Source: Beta vulgaris subsp. vulgaris
Taxonomy: Eukaryota > Streptophyta > Magnoliopsida > Caryophyllales > Amaranthaceae
NCBI RefSeq assembly: GCF_026745355.1
Contig: NC_079202.1
Span: forward strand, 47,421,847 to 47,485,846
Reading direction: 5' to 3'
Length of the DNA: 64,000 nt
The position numbers and the translations under genes were made by a program. The notes under the pieces were generated by a model, which had not been told where the DNA came from, searched no databases, and saw only the letters and a list, made by a program, of their open reading frames with translations. Below are positions 20,008 through 32,232 of the stretch, in pieces. Numbering within the stretch: position 1 is the stretch's first letter; each line of letters opens with the position of its first letter.

Positions 20008-21044
20008 TGATATGCCATGTTTATATGGCATTCTTGACACTTTTTCACTACTTACTAATGGGATTTGACACAAGTTTTGTAATGTTATTGATCTTTTTCT
20101 CTACTATGTTGTAATTTGCTCTTTTTAATCATTTGAGCTCATTTGTGTTGGAGAAAGTTCAAGTTAGAAAGTTAGCATGTCGAAGAAACTCTTTGAAGAG
20201 TTATCATAGTGAAGCAAGGAAGTAAGATGTGTGCTTCTTGAGTATTTTTGGTATGAGCAATTGATTTTCAAGAAGAATGAAGGAAGCTGTACGTGCAGGC
20301 TTCGCGGTCCCGGAGCTAATGACCGCGGGCGCGACAAAATTCGGAGCAAAACAAAGGAAAATTGTAGTGAGCTCCTCCGCGACTTCATCGCGGGCGCGGA
20401 CCCCCTCCGCGGTCGCGGAGCTTTCCTCCGCGGTCGCGGAGCCCTGTAACGCGGAATTCGGCTTTTCGTCTTCCCCTGTTTTACTGATTAAAAGAACATG
20501 TCGTCCTTTGCGTTGGGGATCGTTTTTCATCCTTTTTTAGAGAGAATTCAAATAAAAATTGTAATCTTTTATATTATGGAGAGCTAATCTTCCATCTTGG
20601 TGTATCAATCGAATCAACCATTTTAATCAACTTGTGAGTTCAATTCTTCCTTTTAATTGCTTGAATGTTGATGATTTTTCATGTTCTTCATGTTTGATTG
20701 TTTTTGTGCTTAAGTTAACTTGATCAATTAACTTCTTGCTTATTGCAATCTCTACTATCTAGATAATTGTCTGCTTTGAGATTATCTAGGGTTGTAGTTT
20801 ATGCCCAATTATCGCACGCTCGTGGATGATTGAGTATAAGAAGAATCATCATATAATTTCGCATTCGACCGCTTGTGTGAATGCTAGATTACCCTATTGA
20901 AATCTCCCTAGTTATTATCTAATTGCTTAATTAAACCTAGAACGCTCGGGCTAGGTTGTTATGCCATTAAGGGTAAGATTAGAGCGCTCGCTTAGTCCTC
21001 GCCATGTTTGTGTAGGGTAGTATTGATTTATTTGCGCGTTGGCC
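20008..21044 (+). repeat. Athila-like element 1, 3' LTR (internally deleted)
   Basis: Starts TGATATGCC after the purine tract and follows the 5' LTR to GCTCGCTTAGTC (about 20997). It then jumps to the last 40 bp before the homology ends at 21044 (GCGCGTTGGCC). About 290 bp present at 15450-15710 are missing. Confidence 0.8.
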
Positions 21045-22194
21045 CTATGAGTTAAGTCAAGTAATTCAGGTTGAGATGGTTTGGTATGAGGAGTTTATAT
21101 GTTTGAGAATTATTAAGAATGAGTATTAATAGTTGATATTATTGCTGAGGTGTATCTCGAATGTTGATTGGTGAATCTCAAAGAGGTTAAAGAAGCTTGG
21201 AGGTTTTCGGTTATTGGATCGGAGATTAAGAAATTAGATTTCTTATGAGGTAACTTTTATGTTCAGCAAAATGAATTTACATGCCCATGTTATATTGTGT
21301 TTTCAATATCATATATCGTTTATAGTCATGGCCATGGTTATAGATGCATTTACATGTGTGAGTTATGAAATTATATTGATTAATATAAAGTATGTTCGAT
21401 TCAGTTATTGGAATTGTTCGGAAATATTTGTGTTCTAAGAATATGATTTGAGTATGATAATGAGAAACTGATTTCGAAATTGTTTTAGCTGGCTTAGTCT
21501 ATGAACTGAGATAAATAGTGGGCAAGGTACATGTGGAGGAAAATGATTCGTATATGAGTTAAGACCAGATAAGGTCGAATATTATGTTATGTTATGTTAT
21601 AAGCCTGTACTTGCCAGCTATTTTTGTTACGTGATTAAGCTATGCCAGCAATATATATTTAATAATGACTTATTTTCTGAACAATTACCAAGTTTGTTTC
21701 TGATATGAAAAGCGTTTACGAACCAAAACCGTTTTGACGGGCTGAAGTAAAGTTATTGAGCTTTCCGCTCATTTTAGTTTTTGTTTTTGTTTTGTATTCT
21801 CCTCTGTAATTTGCAGGTTTGTATGGAGAGCTCATAGTGGATCAAAAAGGCATAGTTTGGTTGTTAAGATGTAATTAGATTAATGATTCTCATGTTGTAG
21901 TTAGAATCATTCAAATAAATATATTAGTGATTCAAAGGTTGTATTTGGAAGTCGTCAAGTGCTTAGTGAATACTATAATATTCAATTGTTTTGAGAATCA
22001 AGTAATTATAATATGATATCTGGTTTTGAAGTTATTATGTTGTGGGCCCTGACCCACGGGTCCAGGATCGTGTAAATAGATTATGTTTTCGCTGCAAATG
22101 AATGTAAATTTCGAGGTTATTAGGTGTTAATTGAGATTTATTAATGTTAAGTGTGATTATCTAGCAGCTCGGAAATGCGGGCTGTTACACCTTG

Positions 22195-22204
22195 TGTTCC
22201 AACA
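22195..22204 (+). repeat. Last 10 bp of the copia 5' LTR
   Basis: TGTTCCAACA continues the LTR cut at 14031 and ends in CA directly before the primer-binding site. Confidence 0.85.
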
Positions 22205-22206
22205 AG

Positions 22207-22218
22207 TGGTATCAGAGC
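22207..22218 (+). other. Copia primer-binding site (initiator tRNA-Met)
   Basis: TGGTATCAGAGC, the exact plant initiator-Met site, two bases after the LTR end. Confidence 0.9.
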
Positions 22219-22249
22219 AGGCTATTCTCATATGATTAATCTCTAGAGA

Positions 22250-22328
22250 ATGGAAATCATGAATATGCAAGACGACTCTCGAGAAAGACACTCCAAGTGT
22301 CGAGTTTTCAATGGAAAGGACTATGGAT
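22250..22328 (+). pseudogene. Copia gag, N-terminal fragment
   Basis: MEIMNMQDDSRERHSKC followed by VFNGKDYG, the usual N-terminal context of copia gag. The frame is cut after 26 codons by the LTR insertion at 22329; the rest of gag and protease is missing. Confidence 0.65.
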
Positions 22329-24365
22329 TGTAACACCCCGTATTTTTATACCGTTTCAATAATTATCTGTATTAATTTATTTAATGAAAATGATTTCAAA
22401 TTTCTTTTATTAAAAATATAATTTTTTTTACTAACTTTGACTTTACCTTTGAAGTGGTTAAAAAAAAAAACTAAATCCTAGATTTCCTAGGTTAACTAAG
22501 TCACGTAACTAATCTATCATAAAGATAGAGTAAGCAAAAGAAAACAAAAAAAAAAGGAAAAAGAAAAAAAAAAAGAGAGAAAATAGAACTTATAAGTTAG
22601 AACCCACGGTTCTTCTATTTTTCCTCTGTACTACCTTCCTCTTCTTTCTCCTTCAACCTCTTGTTATACCCAAAAGAAAGCAAACTCAATACTTCATCAA
22701 AGCGACTGCTTTCACTATCAATCATCATCACACTTCAACTCTTGTTCGTCCCTTTTATAGTTCTCGATTCTGTTGTGGGTTTTTCGAAGGTTAATATTGT
22801 GCTTCGGCTTGCGATTTTCGGGTCGAGATTGGATCAAAAGAATAGTTTTTCGGATCTTTTCTGAGTAATATTACTCTCATTATTTCCCTTTGATCAAGTA
22901 AGTTATAATTTCAAGTTATAATCTCGTATTTGGTTGATTATATGAATTTGGGGATTGTTAAATTAGGGTTCTTAGATAAATTAAATTGGGGGAAATTTAT
23001 AGTACATGAAATTCACATGATTGATTCATGTTTTGTGGTTGATATGACTTAGTTAACATGTTTTCGGATTTATTTTGCAATATTGTCGGTTTCGAAATTT
23101 TACCCGAAAACTATTGTTATGTGGATTGTTTGCAGCTGTCGAATTTTTGGTACAATACTGTAATTATTTGGTCAATGAAAGATATCATAAATTAGCATGA
23201 GTGTATGTAGTCTAGTGATAATTAAGTGTGGTTTACTGTTGTGGTGTTTTAGTTTGTGAGTAGTTAAGTCTAGTCATGAAACTTGCTTTGTCTCCTTGTT
23301 AATATGATTATGCTCGTACTGAACTTGCAATTTGGGCACTAATTTCAACTCAATATTATTTTCTTATGGTCTTGAGGTTAATGGTGGTGTCATTAAAAAA
23401 AAAAAAAAATCATACTTGGCAAGAATGCTTTAATTGCAAGTGTTGTGGTATCCTGATGCTACTACCATGTTAATTATGAAATGCTTGACTGAAGTCAAGA
23501 TATTCACAAGAATAGTTTGAAGTGATTGGTTACATTACTTACGTAGCTTAGTTGCACATACAATCAATATGCCTTATGGATGAAGTTTTATTCCTTTATT
23601 TATATGATATACTCCGAATTTATATTTTGACATGAATTGTATTATACAAAAATATGGTATGAGTGTTGTTGCCCTGGGAATGTGTCGAGTCGAGTTAACT
23701 CTAGGTGTACCAAGAGTAACTTATACTACATATGTTATTATATTGTAGATTCCGGATTTATAGAAGAATCCTTCTGACTTGAGGTTGAGTTTGTTTGACT
23801 TTATTGCTGATAAGGTAAGATTTCTTACTGTGCTTGTACAGATGAGTTGAGAAACTGTATTATAATGTTTGGAAATTTATTTTTACAATGAGATTGTTTT
23901 ATGAAGTTTATACGTTGAGATTTAAATGGTTTCCGATATTTATATTGAAAGAGTTTATGAGATTATTCATGAGATTTATATTAAAAGGAGGAAGTTCCTC
24001 AATGTTACCAAGTTAAGATTTTGAAAGGAGGAAGTTCCTCACCCTTACGAGGGTTTATAGAGTTTTATTGTGGGGTTGCCGGTAAGCGGTATTCTCCGAG
24101 TTTGGAAGTATGTTGAGTTAACAGTGTCTCAACAATATATTTTAGTAGTTGGGTGTATGTTGATCAATACACTTGCCATTAGTCTTCCTTCTTGGTTCGT
24201 TATCAAGTTAGGGGTATGCAAACTAGGGACTTTGGTGTTTACCTTGTCTAGTGAGCCTAGCTAGCTCATTGGATTCTTATATACTTCCTACTCACAGATT
24301 ACGAAATTATATTTGAAAGTTTTACGGAGTAGTTCAGAAAGAAAGAAAGATGATTATTAGAAAGT
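22329..24365 (+). mobile_element. Chromovirus-type LTR fragment 2, right end lost
   Basis: Begins TGTAACACCCCGTATTTTT, the typical Tekay-like LTR start, inside the copia gag. No TGTTACA-type end or duplicated target was found before copia sequence resumes near 24386, so a deletion has removed the right end together with copia gag and protease. A CT-rich stretch near 22610-22660 resembles an LTR leader. The right boundary is approximate. Confidence 0.6.
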
Positions 24366-24385
24366 GAATTATATATATATAATCT

Positions 24386-25037
24386 GTACATAAAAGACTT
24401 GGACATGTTAGCTCTAGAATGCTTAACAAATTGAGAAATGTGGATTTAGTTGATGGCTTACCATCTATAAACTTTGACTGGGAAGCAATTTGTAATGCCT
24501 GTGCTAGATGCAAACATGTTCGATCCTCTTTGAAGTCAAAAACTTTTGTTAGCATCTCTAAACCCTTGGAGTTAATTCACATGGATCTTTGTGGTCCAAT
24601 GCGTATAAGGAGTAGAGGTGGTAGCAAATATGTCTTAGTACTTGTTGATGATTTTTCTAGATTTGTATGGACTTTATTTCTTGGTGGAAAAGATGAAACT
24701 TTTGATGTATTTCTAGTCCACATTCGAAAAGTCCAAAATCAAACGAATCGCAAATTGTTATCTGTCAGAACTGATCATGACATTGAGTTTGAAAATACAG
24801 ATTTCGAAAAGTTTTGCAATTACAACGAAATTGACCATAACTTCTTTGCACCAAGGACTCCACAACAGAATGGAATTGTAGAAAGGATGAATCGTACTTT
24901 AGAAGACATGTCTCGAACCATGCTATTACATAGTGGCTTGCCTAGAAATTTCTGGGCCGAGGCAGTGAGTATTGCATGCTACATATATAATAGGACTAAA
25001 GTATGATCCATCTTGAATAAAACTCCATATGAACTTG
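24386..25037 (+). pseudogene. Copia integrase remnant, part 1
   Basis: Starts at the GAG-pre-integrase segment VHKRLGHVSS. The HH-CC zinc region (CNACARCKHV) and rve core follow with all three acidic residues visible: HMDLCGPM, RTDHDIEF and NGIVERMNRT. A TGA near 25004 (probably from CGA) ends the frame, and TPYELV follows it up to the solo LTR at 25038. The continuation is at 27587. Confidence 0.85.
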
Positions 25038-27581
25038 TGTAATCCCCCATAATTTTAAAGGATTTTAGAAATATATTTTAGCATTTATATATTTATATTT
25101 AAATTAAATTTAGTTTTAAATAATGTGATTATTTAAAGAAGGTTGACTATTTTCAAAAGTCAAATGAAATTATTTTAAGGATTTAAGAAAGGTAAAAATA
25201 TTTTAATTAAGCATCCTTTAATAAAAGTTTGAAATACTAATTTATATTGGAATAGAAGTCTAAATGGACTTGAGGAACCCAAATTTTAAGTAGATTAGGA
25301 AGAAGGAGTTATATTGATGTTAGGAATTCTAATTTTATTTATCCTATTCATCATCAATTTTAATTGAGCCCAATCTCATTTTCCTAAGTGCAAAAGAAAG
25401 CCTCCTTATAAATATCTTAATACCCAATTATTTTACCCCAGGCCACACAAAGAATATTTTCTCTCTCCTCTTCCTCAAACCACACATCAGCTTTCTATTT
25501 CTCTCTCCTCACTGTTTTTCGTTTTCTCTCTCTCTAATCTTTTCTTTTTCTTCAAGTAACATTTCTTCTTCAACAAGAAACATCACAGAACCTTCAAGAT
25601 TCTCAATTTCGGTGAGCAAGGGGCTGCTGCGTTACCTGTTAATTCTGGCGGCTTCATCCTCTTCCTTGGTTCTTGACTTTGTTGGTTAATTCTTTTCTTC
25701 TTCCTCAAGTTTTCATTAAAGACTATGTTTTTATACTTTATTTTAATGGTAATCATGATTACTGATTATAATTTACTGTTTTAATAAACAATCTTGATTC
25801 ATATATATATTATATATTATAAGAATAAAAATTCAGATTTGTTTAGTATTGTTAGATGGAAGTTTTAATCATTAAAGCATGGATTTTTAGGTTGTTAATT
25901 ATTAGAAAACCATAGTAGTATTTTGTACACTATGAGATTGGTTTATATATGTTTAAAGAGGGTTTTATGATTTTATAGGTTGCTGGAATTTCAGAAAAGA
26001 TTTTATTATTGGAGTTTTAAGAATTTTAATTACTAGTATGGTAGTAGTATGCTAGGAATTAAAAGTAATTGAAGTTTTGATAGTGAAATCAACTTTTGAA
26101 TATGTTTAAAGGGAATTTAAAATATTTTAAAGTTGCTGTATTTTTATTTAAGAGTAATGATTTTAGTTTATATTGATTTCTAGGCGGAGAATATTCTGTA
26201 GGAGACTTTTGAAGAATTAAAAGTGGCCTGTTGACTAGTTTACACAATGTACGTACATACATGTGTGCAATGTGATTAGTATCATGATTTAAGGAGGAAA
26301 AAGTTGTACTATCATGTATAGGAACTTTATAAGTTCATATGTGATTTCTGGTATGATTGATTTCTACAAGTTTTATGCTTGTGTGCAAGCATGTTAATTA
26401 TGAGATTTATTATGAGTTAAAGATTGTCATGTTTGTATGAATTTATTGATGGAAGCATGTGGATGAGAACTTTATTTATTAATTCACATGGGGGAATTAA
26501 TATATGTTATTGAGATTGAATCATGTTTATTCATGTGTTCCCTTACGAGTATTATTTTCACTACTTTATGAGGACTGTGGGCCTTATTTGGTAAGTTGAT
26601 AAGTTATGCCTTTTTAAAGGTAAGTTGAATTGTTGGCTAGGATCAACAAATAAGAAGGATTGAGAATTAAAAGGAAGTAATCTTGGGTTGTAAGTTGTGA
26701 TCACTTATTAAATCCTAAGATAAAAGAAGTTCAGTTATGAATGTTTGATTTGTATTTTTGTGTTGCTTGTATATGTGTCATAACAAGTAATAACATGTAA
26801 ATAACGTAAAGTGTAACGACGACAGTTATAGACTTTAGATTGGTGCAAGTCTAGAGTTGGACATTAGGAGTTGGAGTACATGGTGGTAGCCCATGGCTTT
26901 TTTGGGATATGGATTGATCACCGTCCCTATTATTATTATTATTATTTTTTAAAGGTTCCTCGATATCGCAGGTCATTCTGGAATACGTAGTAGCTCCCGT
27001 ATTTCGTCTTCTTAGTGAAGGCATTAGTGGTAGGACAACTCAAGTCCAATAACTATTTCATTTGAGTAATAAAAAGATGTTTAGAGTTTAGTTCAGTAGA
27101 AGTTATCTACAAATTGTTATATGATTATATTATTATTTATCCCTGCATGTTATTTATTTAGTATCATGTTAGGAATGCTTATGTATTAGTATGTAGTACT
27201 TAGCTTTGCTGATTACGTGCTTTGACTATGATTGTGATCATGGCTTTGCCTTATTGATCTTGTGATGACCCATTTTGGTGAGCAGACTCTTTAAAGCATT
27301 GACATTACAGGTTCGCAAATGTGCATCGTTGGGAATCTGGAATGGAGAGAATGTGTAAACTAGTATATTTTATTTTCTGCATTAGTAGGAACATAAATTA
27401 TTAAGTTTGTTTGAGTAGACTTATTTAGAATGTTGGATTTTTAAGTACTTATTATATGTTTTCCGCTGCAAAATTCTGAATAAGCCGACACGTTATCACA
27501 CGGGGGATAATGCTTTGGTAATTCTCTAAGTTTTATATTGTAAAGGTATTTCTGAAAAGAGAGAATTATCGGGATTTTACA
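25038..27581 (+). mobile_element. Chromovirus-type solo LTR 3
   Basis: Begins TGTAATCCCCCATAATTTT and ends TCGGGATTTTACA, flanked by perfect ACTTG duplications (25033-25037, 27582-27586). It is 2,544 bp with no internal domain. A CT-rich leader-like stretch lies at 25455-25560. It splits the copia integrase. Confidence 0.85.
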
Positions 27582-27586
27582 ACTTG

Positions 27587-28330
27587 TCAAAGGTAGGAAA
27601 CCAAATATATCTCACTTAAGATGTATTGGATGTACTTGTTATGTTCACAATAATGGCAAGATAATTTGGGTAAGTTTGATCCAAGAAGTGACGAAGCACT
27701 TTTTATTGGATACTCTCCTCATAGCAAAGCATACAAAGTCTACAACAAGAGAACAATGTGTATGGAGGAGAGTGTTCATGTTATATTTGACGAAACTGAC
27801 AAAAATTCTCCAGAAGTGTAGGTAGATGATGATGAAGACTTCTCTATTGGACTATTTAGAGAATCATTGAATGCACTAGAAGATCGAAATGCTGAAAAAC
27901 AGTCAAAGACAACTTCTGGATCACAGAGCATGGCACAGTCTGAAAAACAAAATAACAACTCAGATGAGCAGGAACAAAATATCGAAAAAGCAACCTAAGT
28001 TGCCGAAGAGCAACCCATCGAAGATCCTACACAGGACGAAAGCAATTCAAGAATTGAAAATGATAATACCCGCTCAGAGCATGGCACTGTGCCATCAAAC
28101 GCATCTTTCACTCTGAAGAGGTGGAAACATCAAAGCTCACATCCTACTGATCTAATACTCACGGACATAGATAAGGGAGTTCAAACTCGCTCATGTCTTC
28201 ATAAATTTGTGCTTTCAATGCTTTTATATCTGAAATTGAACCTATAAATTATAAAATCGCATTGACCGACCCTGATTGGATTCTTGCCATGTAGGACGAA
28301 CCTACTCAGTTTAAGAGAAATGAAGTTTAT
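27587..28330 (+). pseudogene. Copia integrase C-terminal and linker remnant, part 2
   Basis: Encodes GRKPNISHLRC and, in shifted frames, the SDEALFIGYSPHSKAYKVYN and ESVHVIFDE motifs of the copia integrase C-terminus, followed by the acidic linker before reverse transcriptase. There are several frameshifts and stops. Confidence 0.75.
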
Positions 28331-28333
28331 CAT

Positions 28334-29715
28334 TTGGAACCTCGTCCCACTACTCAGTCCGTAATTGGAACAAAATGGGTTTTTCGAAACAAATTGGATG
28401 ATAGTGGGATGATTGTTCGAAATAAAGTCACACTTGTATGTCAAGGATTCAACCAACAAGAGGGAATTGACTATGATGAAACATTTACTCCGGTGGCTTG
28501 TTTGGAAGCTATTAGAATTCTGATAGCCTTTGCTGCCTTTAAGAATATTAAGCTATTTCAGATGGATGTCAAAACTGCCTTTCTAAATGGCTACTTGAAG
28601 GAAACAGTGTATGTTGAACAACGTCCTAGCTTCATTGATCCAAGTTTTCCTAACCGTGTTTTCAAACTTGATAAGGCGCTTTATGGGTTAAAGCAATCTC
28701 CTAGAGCTTGGTATGAACGCTTATCTATATTTTTAATGGAAATGGATTTAAACGAGGCTCAGTAGATAGAACACTGTTTCTAAAAGTAAGGGGGAAGAAT
28801 TACTGATTGTCCAAATTTATGTTGATGATATTATCTTTAGGGCAACTACAAAATTGTTGTGTCATTATTTTGCTGAACTAATGAAAAGTGAATTTGAAAT
28901 GTCTATGATGGGAGAATTAAGTTTCTTCCTAGGTTTACAAATCAAACAACTTGAGACTGGAATAATGATACATCAACAGAAATATCTGATGGAGCTCTTG
29001 AAAAAGTATGGTATGGAGGACTCGAAAACCTATTCCACACCCATACCTACTGCAATCAAGTTGGATCTAGATGAAAATGGTAAGAAAGTAGATGAAACAA
29101 TCTACAGAGGTATGATCGAATCCCTGCTCTACTTAACTTCAAGTCGGCCAGATATTCTGCACATTGTATGTTCTGTGCCAGATTTCAGTCATGTCCAAAA
29201 GAATCACACTTCAAAGCTGCCAAACGAATTTGAGATATTTAAGGGGCACTAATAACTTGTATCTATGGTATCCTAAAGGAGGAACTTTTGACTTGATTGG
29301 CTTCTCTGATGCAGATTATGCAAGATTTCTAGTCGATAGAAAGAGTACTTCTGGAACAGCCACCTTTTAAGGTCCTTGGTTAATCTCATGGTCCTCCAAG
29401 AAACAAAATTTTGTGGCTCTCTCCAGTGTAGAGGCTGAATATGTTGCATCTAGCTCATATTGTGTACATGCATTGTGGATAAGACAACAACTTCGAGAAT
29501 TCGTAGTAACGATTGATGATGTGCCTATTATGTGTGATAATACAAGTGCCAGTAACATCTTGAAGAATTCTGTTCAACATTCACGTACTAAGCACATAGA
29601 AATAAGATATCATTTTTTACGTGATCTTGTCGAAAAAGGTAACATAACCCTTGAATTTATTTGTATTGATGATCAAATAGCTGATATTTTCACCAAACCA
29701 CTTGCTCGTGAATAA
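28334..29715 (+). pseudogene. Copia reverse transcriptase and RNase H (broken)
   Basis: RVT_2 domain with GTKWVFRNKLDDSG, FQMDVKTAFLNG (catalytic Asp), ALYGLKQSPRAWYERL and, after a frameshift near 28760, IYVDDIIF. The connection domain is in 28854-29252. RNase H shows GFSDADYARF, DRKSTSG, SSVEAEY and the final DIFTKPLARE. Frameshifts near 28760 and 29240 and a TAA at 29368-29370 break it, so it cannot support movement. Confidence 0.88.
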
Positions 29716-30199
29716 TTTGAAAAACTTAGAGTAGCATTGGGATTGATTTCTGGTACTTAGTTGAATCATACGTTTCATTGACATATTTTCATATGTTCAG
29801 TTGAGTTCAAAAGATTATAACTAAACTTAGTTAGAAGTCCAAAAAAAAAGGCTGGTGTTTCTTGTAGCACCAGCATCTCTAGCTTGAATGGTTGAGTTAT
29901 TGGTATTGTTTTGGATATTTCTGACCATCTGTAGTGTTTTTTGGTCTTTTTGCTCTTTTTGAAGATGTCAAAAGGGGGAAAATGGAACATATAATATTCT
30001 ACTTTTACATTAAGAAATCTCAATGTGTTGCTATGTGGATTGAATATAATATGAGCTTGTGGTAGGATTGGAAATTGATGTTATTAAACTGAAGTATGAA
30101 TGAATGAAAGGTGTGAATAATAGGTGCATATTTTGAGGGAGAATTATTGAATACTTGAGTATTATATTGGTTGTTTGTCATCATAAAAAAGGGGGAATT
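29716..30199 (+). other. Copia 3' non-coding region and polypurine tract
   Basis: No gene. It ends with AAAAAAGGGGGAATT (30185-30199), directly before the 3' LTR. Confidence 0.7.
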
Positions 30200-31434
30200 T
30201 GTTGTGCATGTGCATGTTAAGTTTTGATGATGATAAACAATATGTTCTATAATATGAATGATTGTAACAGTTGATCAAGCAAGTTTACCAAGCTTCGAAG
30301 TTAATGAATGAGTGAAGACTTTGAAGGAACGAATAATCAAGATTGTGTTACAAGTTTAGTTACTATATGCAAATGTAATAATTTAGAACTATGTGATATA
30401 TTGTGTGCCAAATAAAAATGTGAAATTGGGATGATTATTATTTTCTTAGAGTTAAGGAGATAAATAATCATGTTAGTTTTACATATCTATATTAAAAGGA
30501 AATAGAAATTCGACATTAAAAGAAAATGGTTTTGATAAAGTTTTAATGAAAACCGATTTGTGAAAGGATTTTTAATAAAACAGATTTTTGATAAAATCGA
30601 GTAAAAATAGATTTTTGAAAAAATCGAATTTGAGAAAATAAAGTTGGAAAAGAATTTCGAAAATTAAAGAAGTGTGAAAAAAGATAAAAAAGAAAACAAA
30701 TTTGGTTATCAAGGTTGTGGATTGACATTGATTTAAGGAAAACTTATCTTTTTAGAATCAAAGATAAAGATGAAAAGGATAAAGTTTATTTTATAAAAGG
30801 AAAATGTTTTATCCCTTAATCGTAGGAGTAAAAGATAAATCTCTTATTGAGAAGCATTTTCGGTTAGTCTATAAGATATAAAAGGGTTTAAAATTCAGTT
30901 TAATAACTCACGTTTTCAGAAAATAAAATCGGAGATTTCGAGAGCTGAAAACAATTTCCTAAGGCACAGAGTATAACACAGAATTCTAGTCAGGTTGAGT
31001 AACTATTTGAAGTTTGTAATTGTCCTCTAATTTGCTTGAATAAGAAGCACGCATTTGAGGATATTTTCATACTATTTCATTATTATGGAGAGTAGCAACA
31101 CTTATGGTTAAGTGTTGGGGAGCACTGCTAGAGTTAGTAGTGGGAGAATATTATTGTATCAAGAGTTTGATATTCTAGGATTCGATTAATAAAAGAGTTT
31201 ATTTGTGTGGACGTAGATCCCAGAGGTAAGATTGAACCATGTTATTTCTGGTGTTTGATGATTGATTTCGTATTGAGTTACGTTTTAGTTTCCGCGAAAA
31301 TACAATCGGAGAATTACGAGCGAGTAGCACAGTGCTGGGCACAGTGCCGTCACAAAGTTTTTGCGAAAAGCGATTAAATTTTGTCACTCAATTCAACCCC
31401 CCCCCCCTCTTGAGTGTCACCTTGTGTTCCAACA
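30200..31434 (+). repeat. Copia 3' LTR
   Basis: 1,235 bp, TGTTGTGCATG...TTCCAACA, collinear with the 5' LTR. It differs by scattered substitutions and small indels, for example one less AAGCAAGTTTAT unit near its start, so the element is considerably older than the gag-only element near the UGT gene. Confidence 0.9.
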
Positions 31435-32223
31435 CTAATGTTGTAGTGGAATAGCCTCTATTTTCATTTTAGTTTGTCATGTACCCCAAGCCATGTGATG
31501 AACTTGTGCTTAGGCATTGGCATACGATTCCAAACCCCTTTAACCCATGTAACCTAAGGTTGATCTTCAATCAGTTGAGCTTGAACAACACTAATTGAAT
31601 ATTTGCTATTATGATTCCAGTTCTGCTTTCCAATTCCTGTGAGCTCATCTTTCACTACTTTACACAAATGTTTCACTATCCAGCTAGCCCCTGCTGCGGC
31701 CTTATAATCCCACCAATTATTATTCTTGATATAGATAGCATGTATCCATCTAACCCATGATTCATCTTTATTGCAGCCAATATACCACAGAAGCATGCCC
31801 ACAACAGCTCTATTCTACACCTTTATATTTCTAAACCCAAGACCACCAAATTTCTGGTTAGTGCACACCAGATCCCATCTGATTAATGTGACGAATTATA
31901 TCACTATCAACTTGTCCACTCTACAGAAAATGTCTACACAATTCATTAATTTTATTTAGGACACAAAAATCTGAGCACATTAACTATGCACACTAAGCAA
32001 TACTGAGTTGATGACTTGAGCGTACATGCAAAAAAAGGCTCCTTGTGCTCCATATTTTGATTCTCATAGTCATTTTATCTACCAGTGCTTCACAATCTGC
32101 AACTTTGAGAGGCTTAGAGCTTATTGGTACACTTAAGTACCTAAAAGGCAGTTGGTGTTTGACAAAACCAAAAAATTGTGTAATTCTTATAACTTCATCC
32201 TCCTCTATAGTAGTGCAGTAAAA
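31435..32223 (-). pseudogene. LINE (first copy), 5' segment: end of reverse transcriptase and linker
   Basis: On the minus strand, from the 5' side: LPFRYLSVPISSKPLKVAD (with frameshift), QKFGGLGFRNIKV, MLLWYIGCNKDESWVRWIHA and KNNNWWDYKAAAGASWIVKH, the usual order past the LINE polymerase domain, then KHKFITWLGVHDKLK at the start of zf-RVT. It is interrupted by the copia element at 31434. The 5' truncation point is at 32223, marked by the second ACATTGTGA copy. Confidence 0.8.
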
Positions 32224-32232
32224 ACATTGTGA
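32224..32232. repeat. LINE-1 target-site duplication (right copy)
   Basis: ACATTGTGA, matching 9284-9292 across 23 kb of later insertions. Confidence 0.75.

Larger units (their letters stand above)
14465..21044 (+). mobile_element. Athila-like Ty3 retrotransposon 1, without pol
   Basis: LTRs at 14465-15768 and 20008-21044 begin TGATATGCCATG. A TGGCGCCGTTGCCGGGGA primer site follows the 5' LTR; gag and protease follow; reverse transcriptase, RNase H and integrase are absent. A conserved post-pol block, a GC-palindrome array, a CT-rich leader and two purine tracts come next. The 3' LTR lacks about 290 bp present in the 5' LTR, and no target duplication could be confirmed. It is nested in solo LTR 1. 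Confidence 0.85.
14032..22189 (+). mobile_element. Chromovirus-type (Tekay-like) solo LTR 1, split by an Athila-like element
   Basis: Begins TGTAATAGCCC and ends GGGCTGTTACA, flanked by the CCTTG duplication (14027-14031, 22190-22194). Without the nested element (14465-21044) it is about 1,580 bp. It has no internal domain or primer site, so it is a solo LTR from unequal recombination. The right part resembles the right part of the solo LTR at 38317-41077 (for example TATCGTTTATAGTCATGG). Terminal TGTAACA/TGTTACA sequences are typical of Tekay-type chromoviruses. Confidence 0.82.
12802..31434 (+). mobile_element. Ty1-copia LTR retrotransposon (Sirevirus-like), heavily nested
   Basis: 5' LTR at 12802-14031 plus 22195-22204 (about 1,240 bp) and 3' LTR at 30200-31434 (1,235 bp), both TGTTGTGC...CCAACA and several percent apart. 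An initiator-Met primer site follows the 5' LTR, gag, integrase, reverse transcriptase and RNase H remnants follow in copia order, and an AAAAAAGGGGGAA tract precedes the 3' LTR. The flanks CTATT (12797-12801) and CTAAT (31435-31439) look like a target duplication with one mismatch. Three chromovirus-type LTR insertions have broken it, and most of gag and protease is gone. The long LTRs and tract suggest the Sirevirus/Maximus lineage, but that is tentative. Confidence 0.88.
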
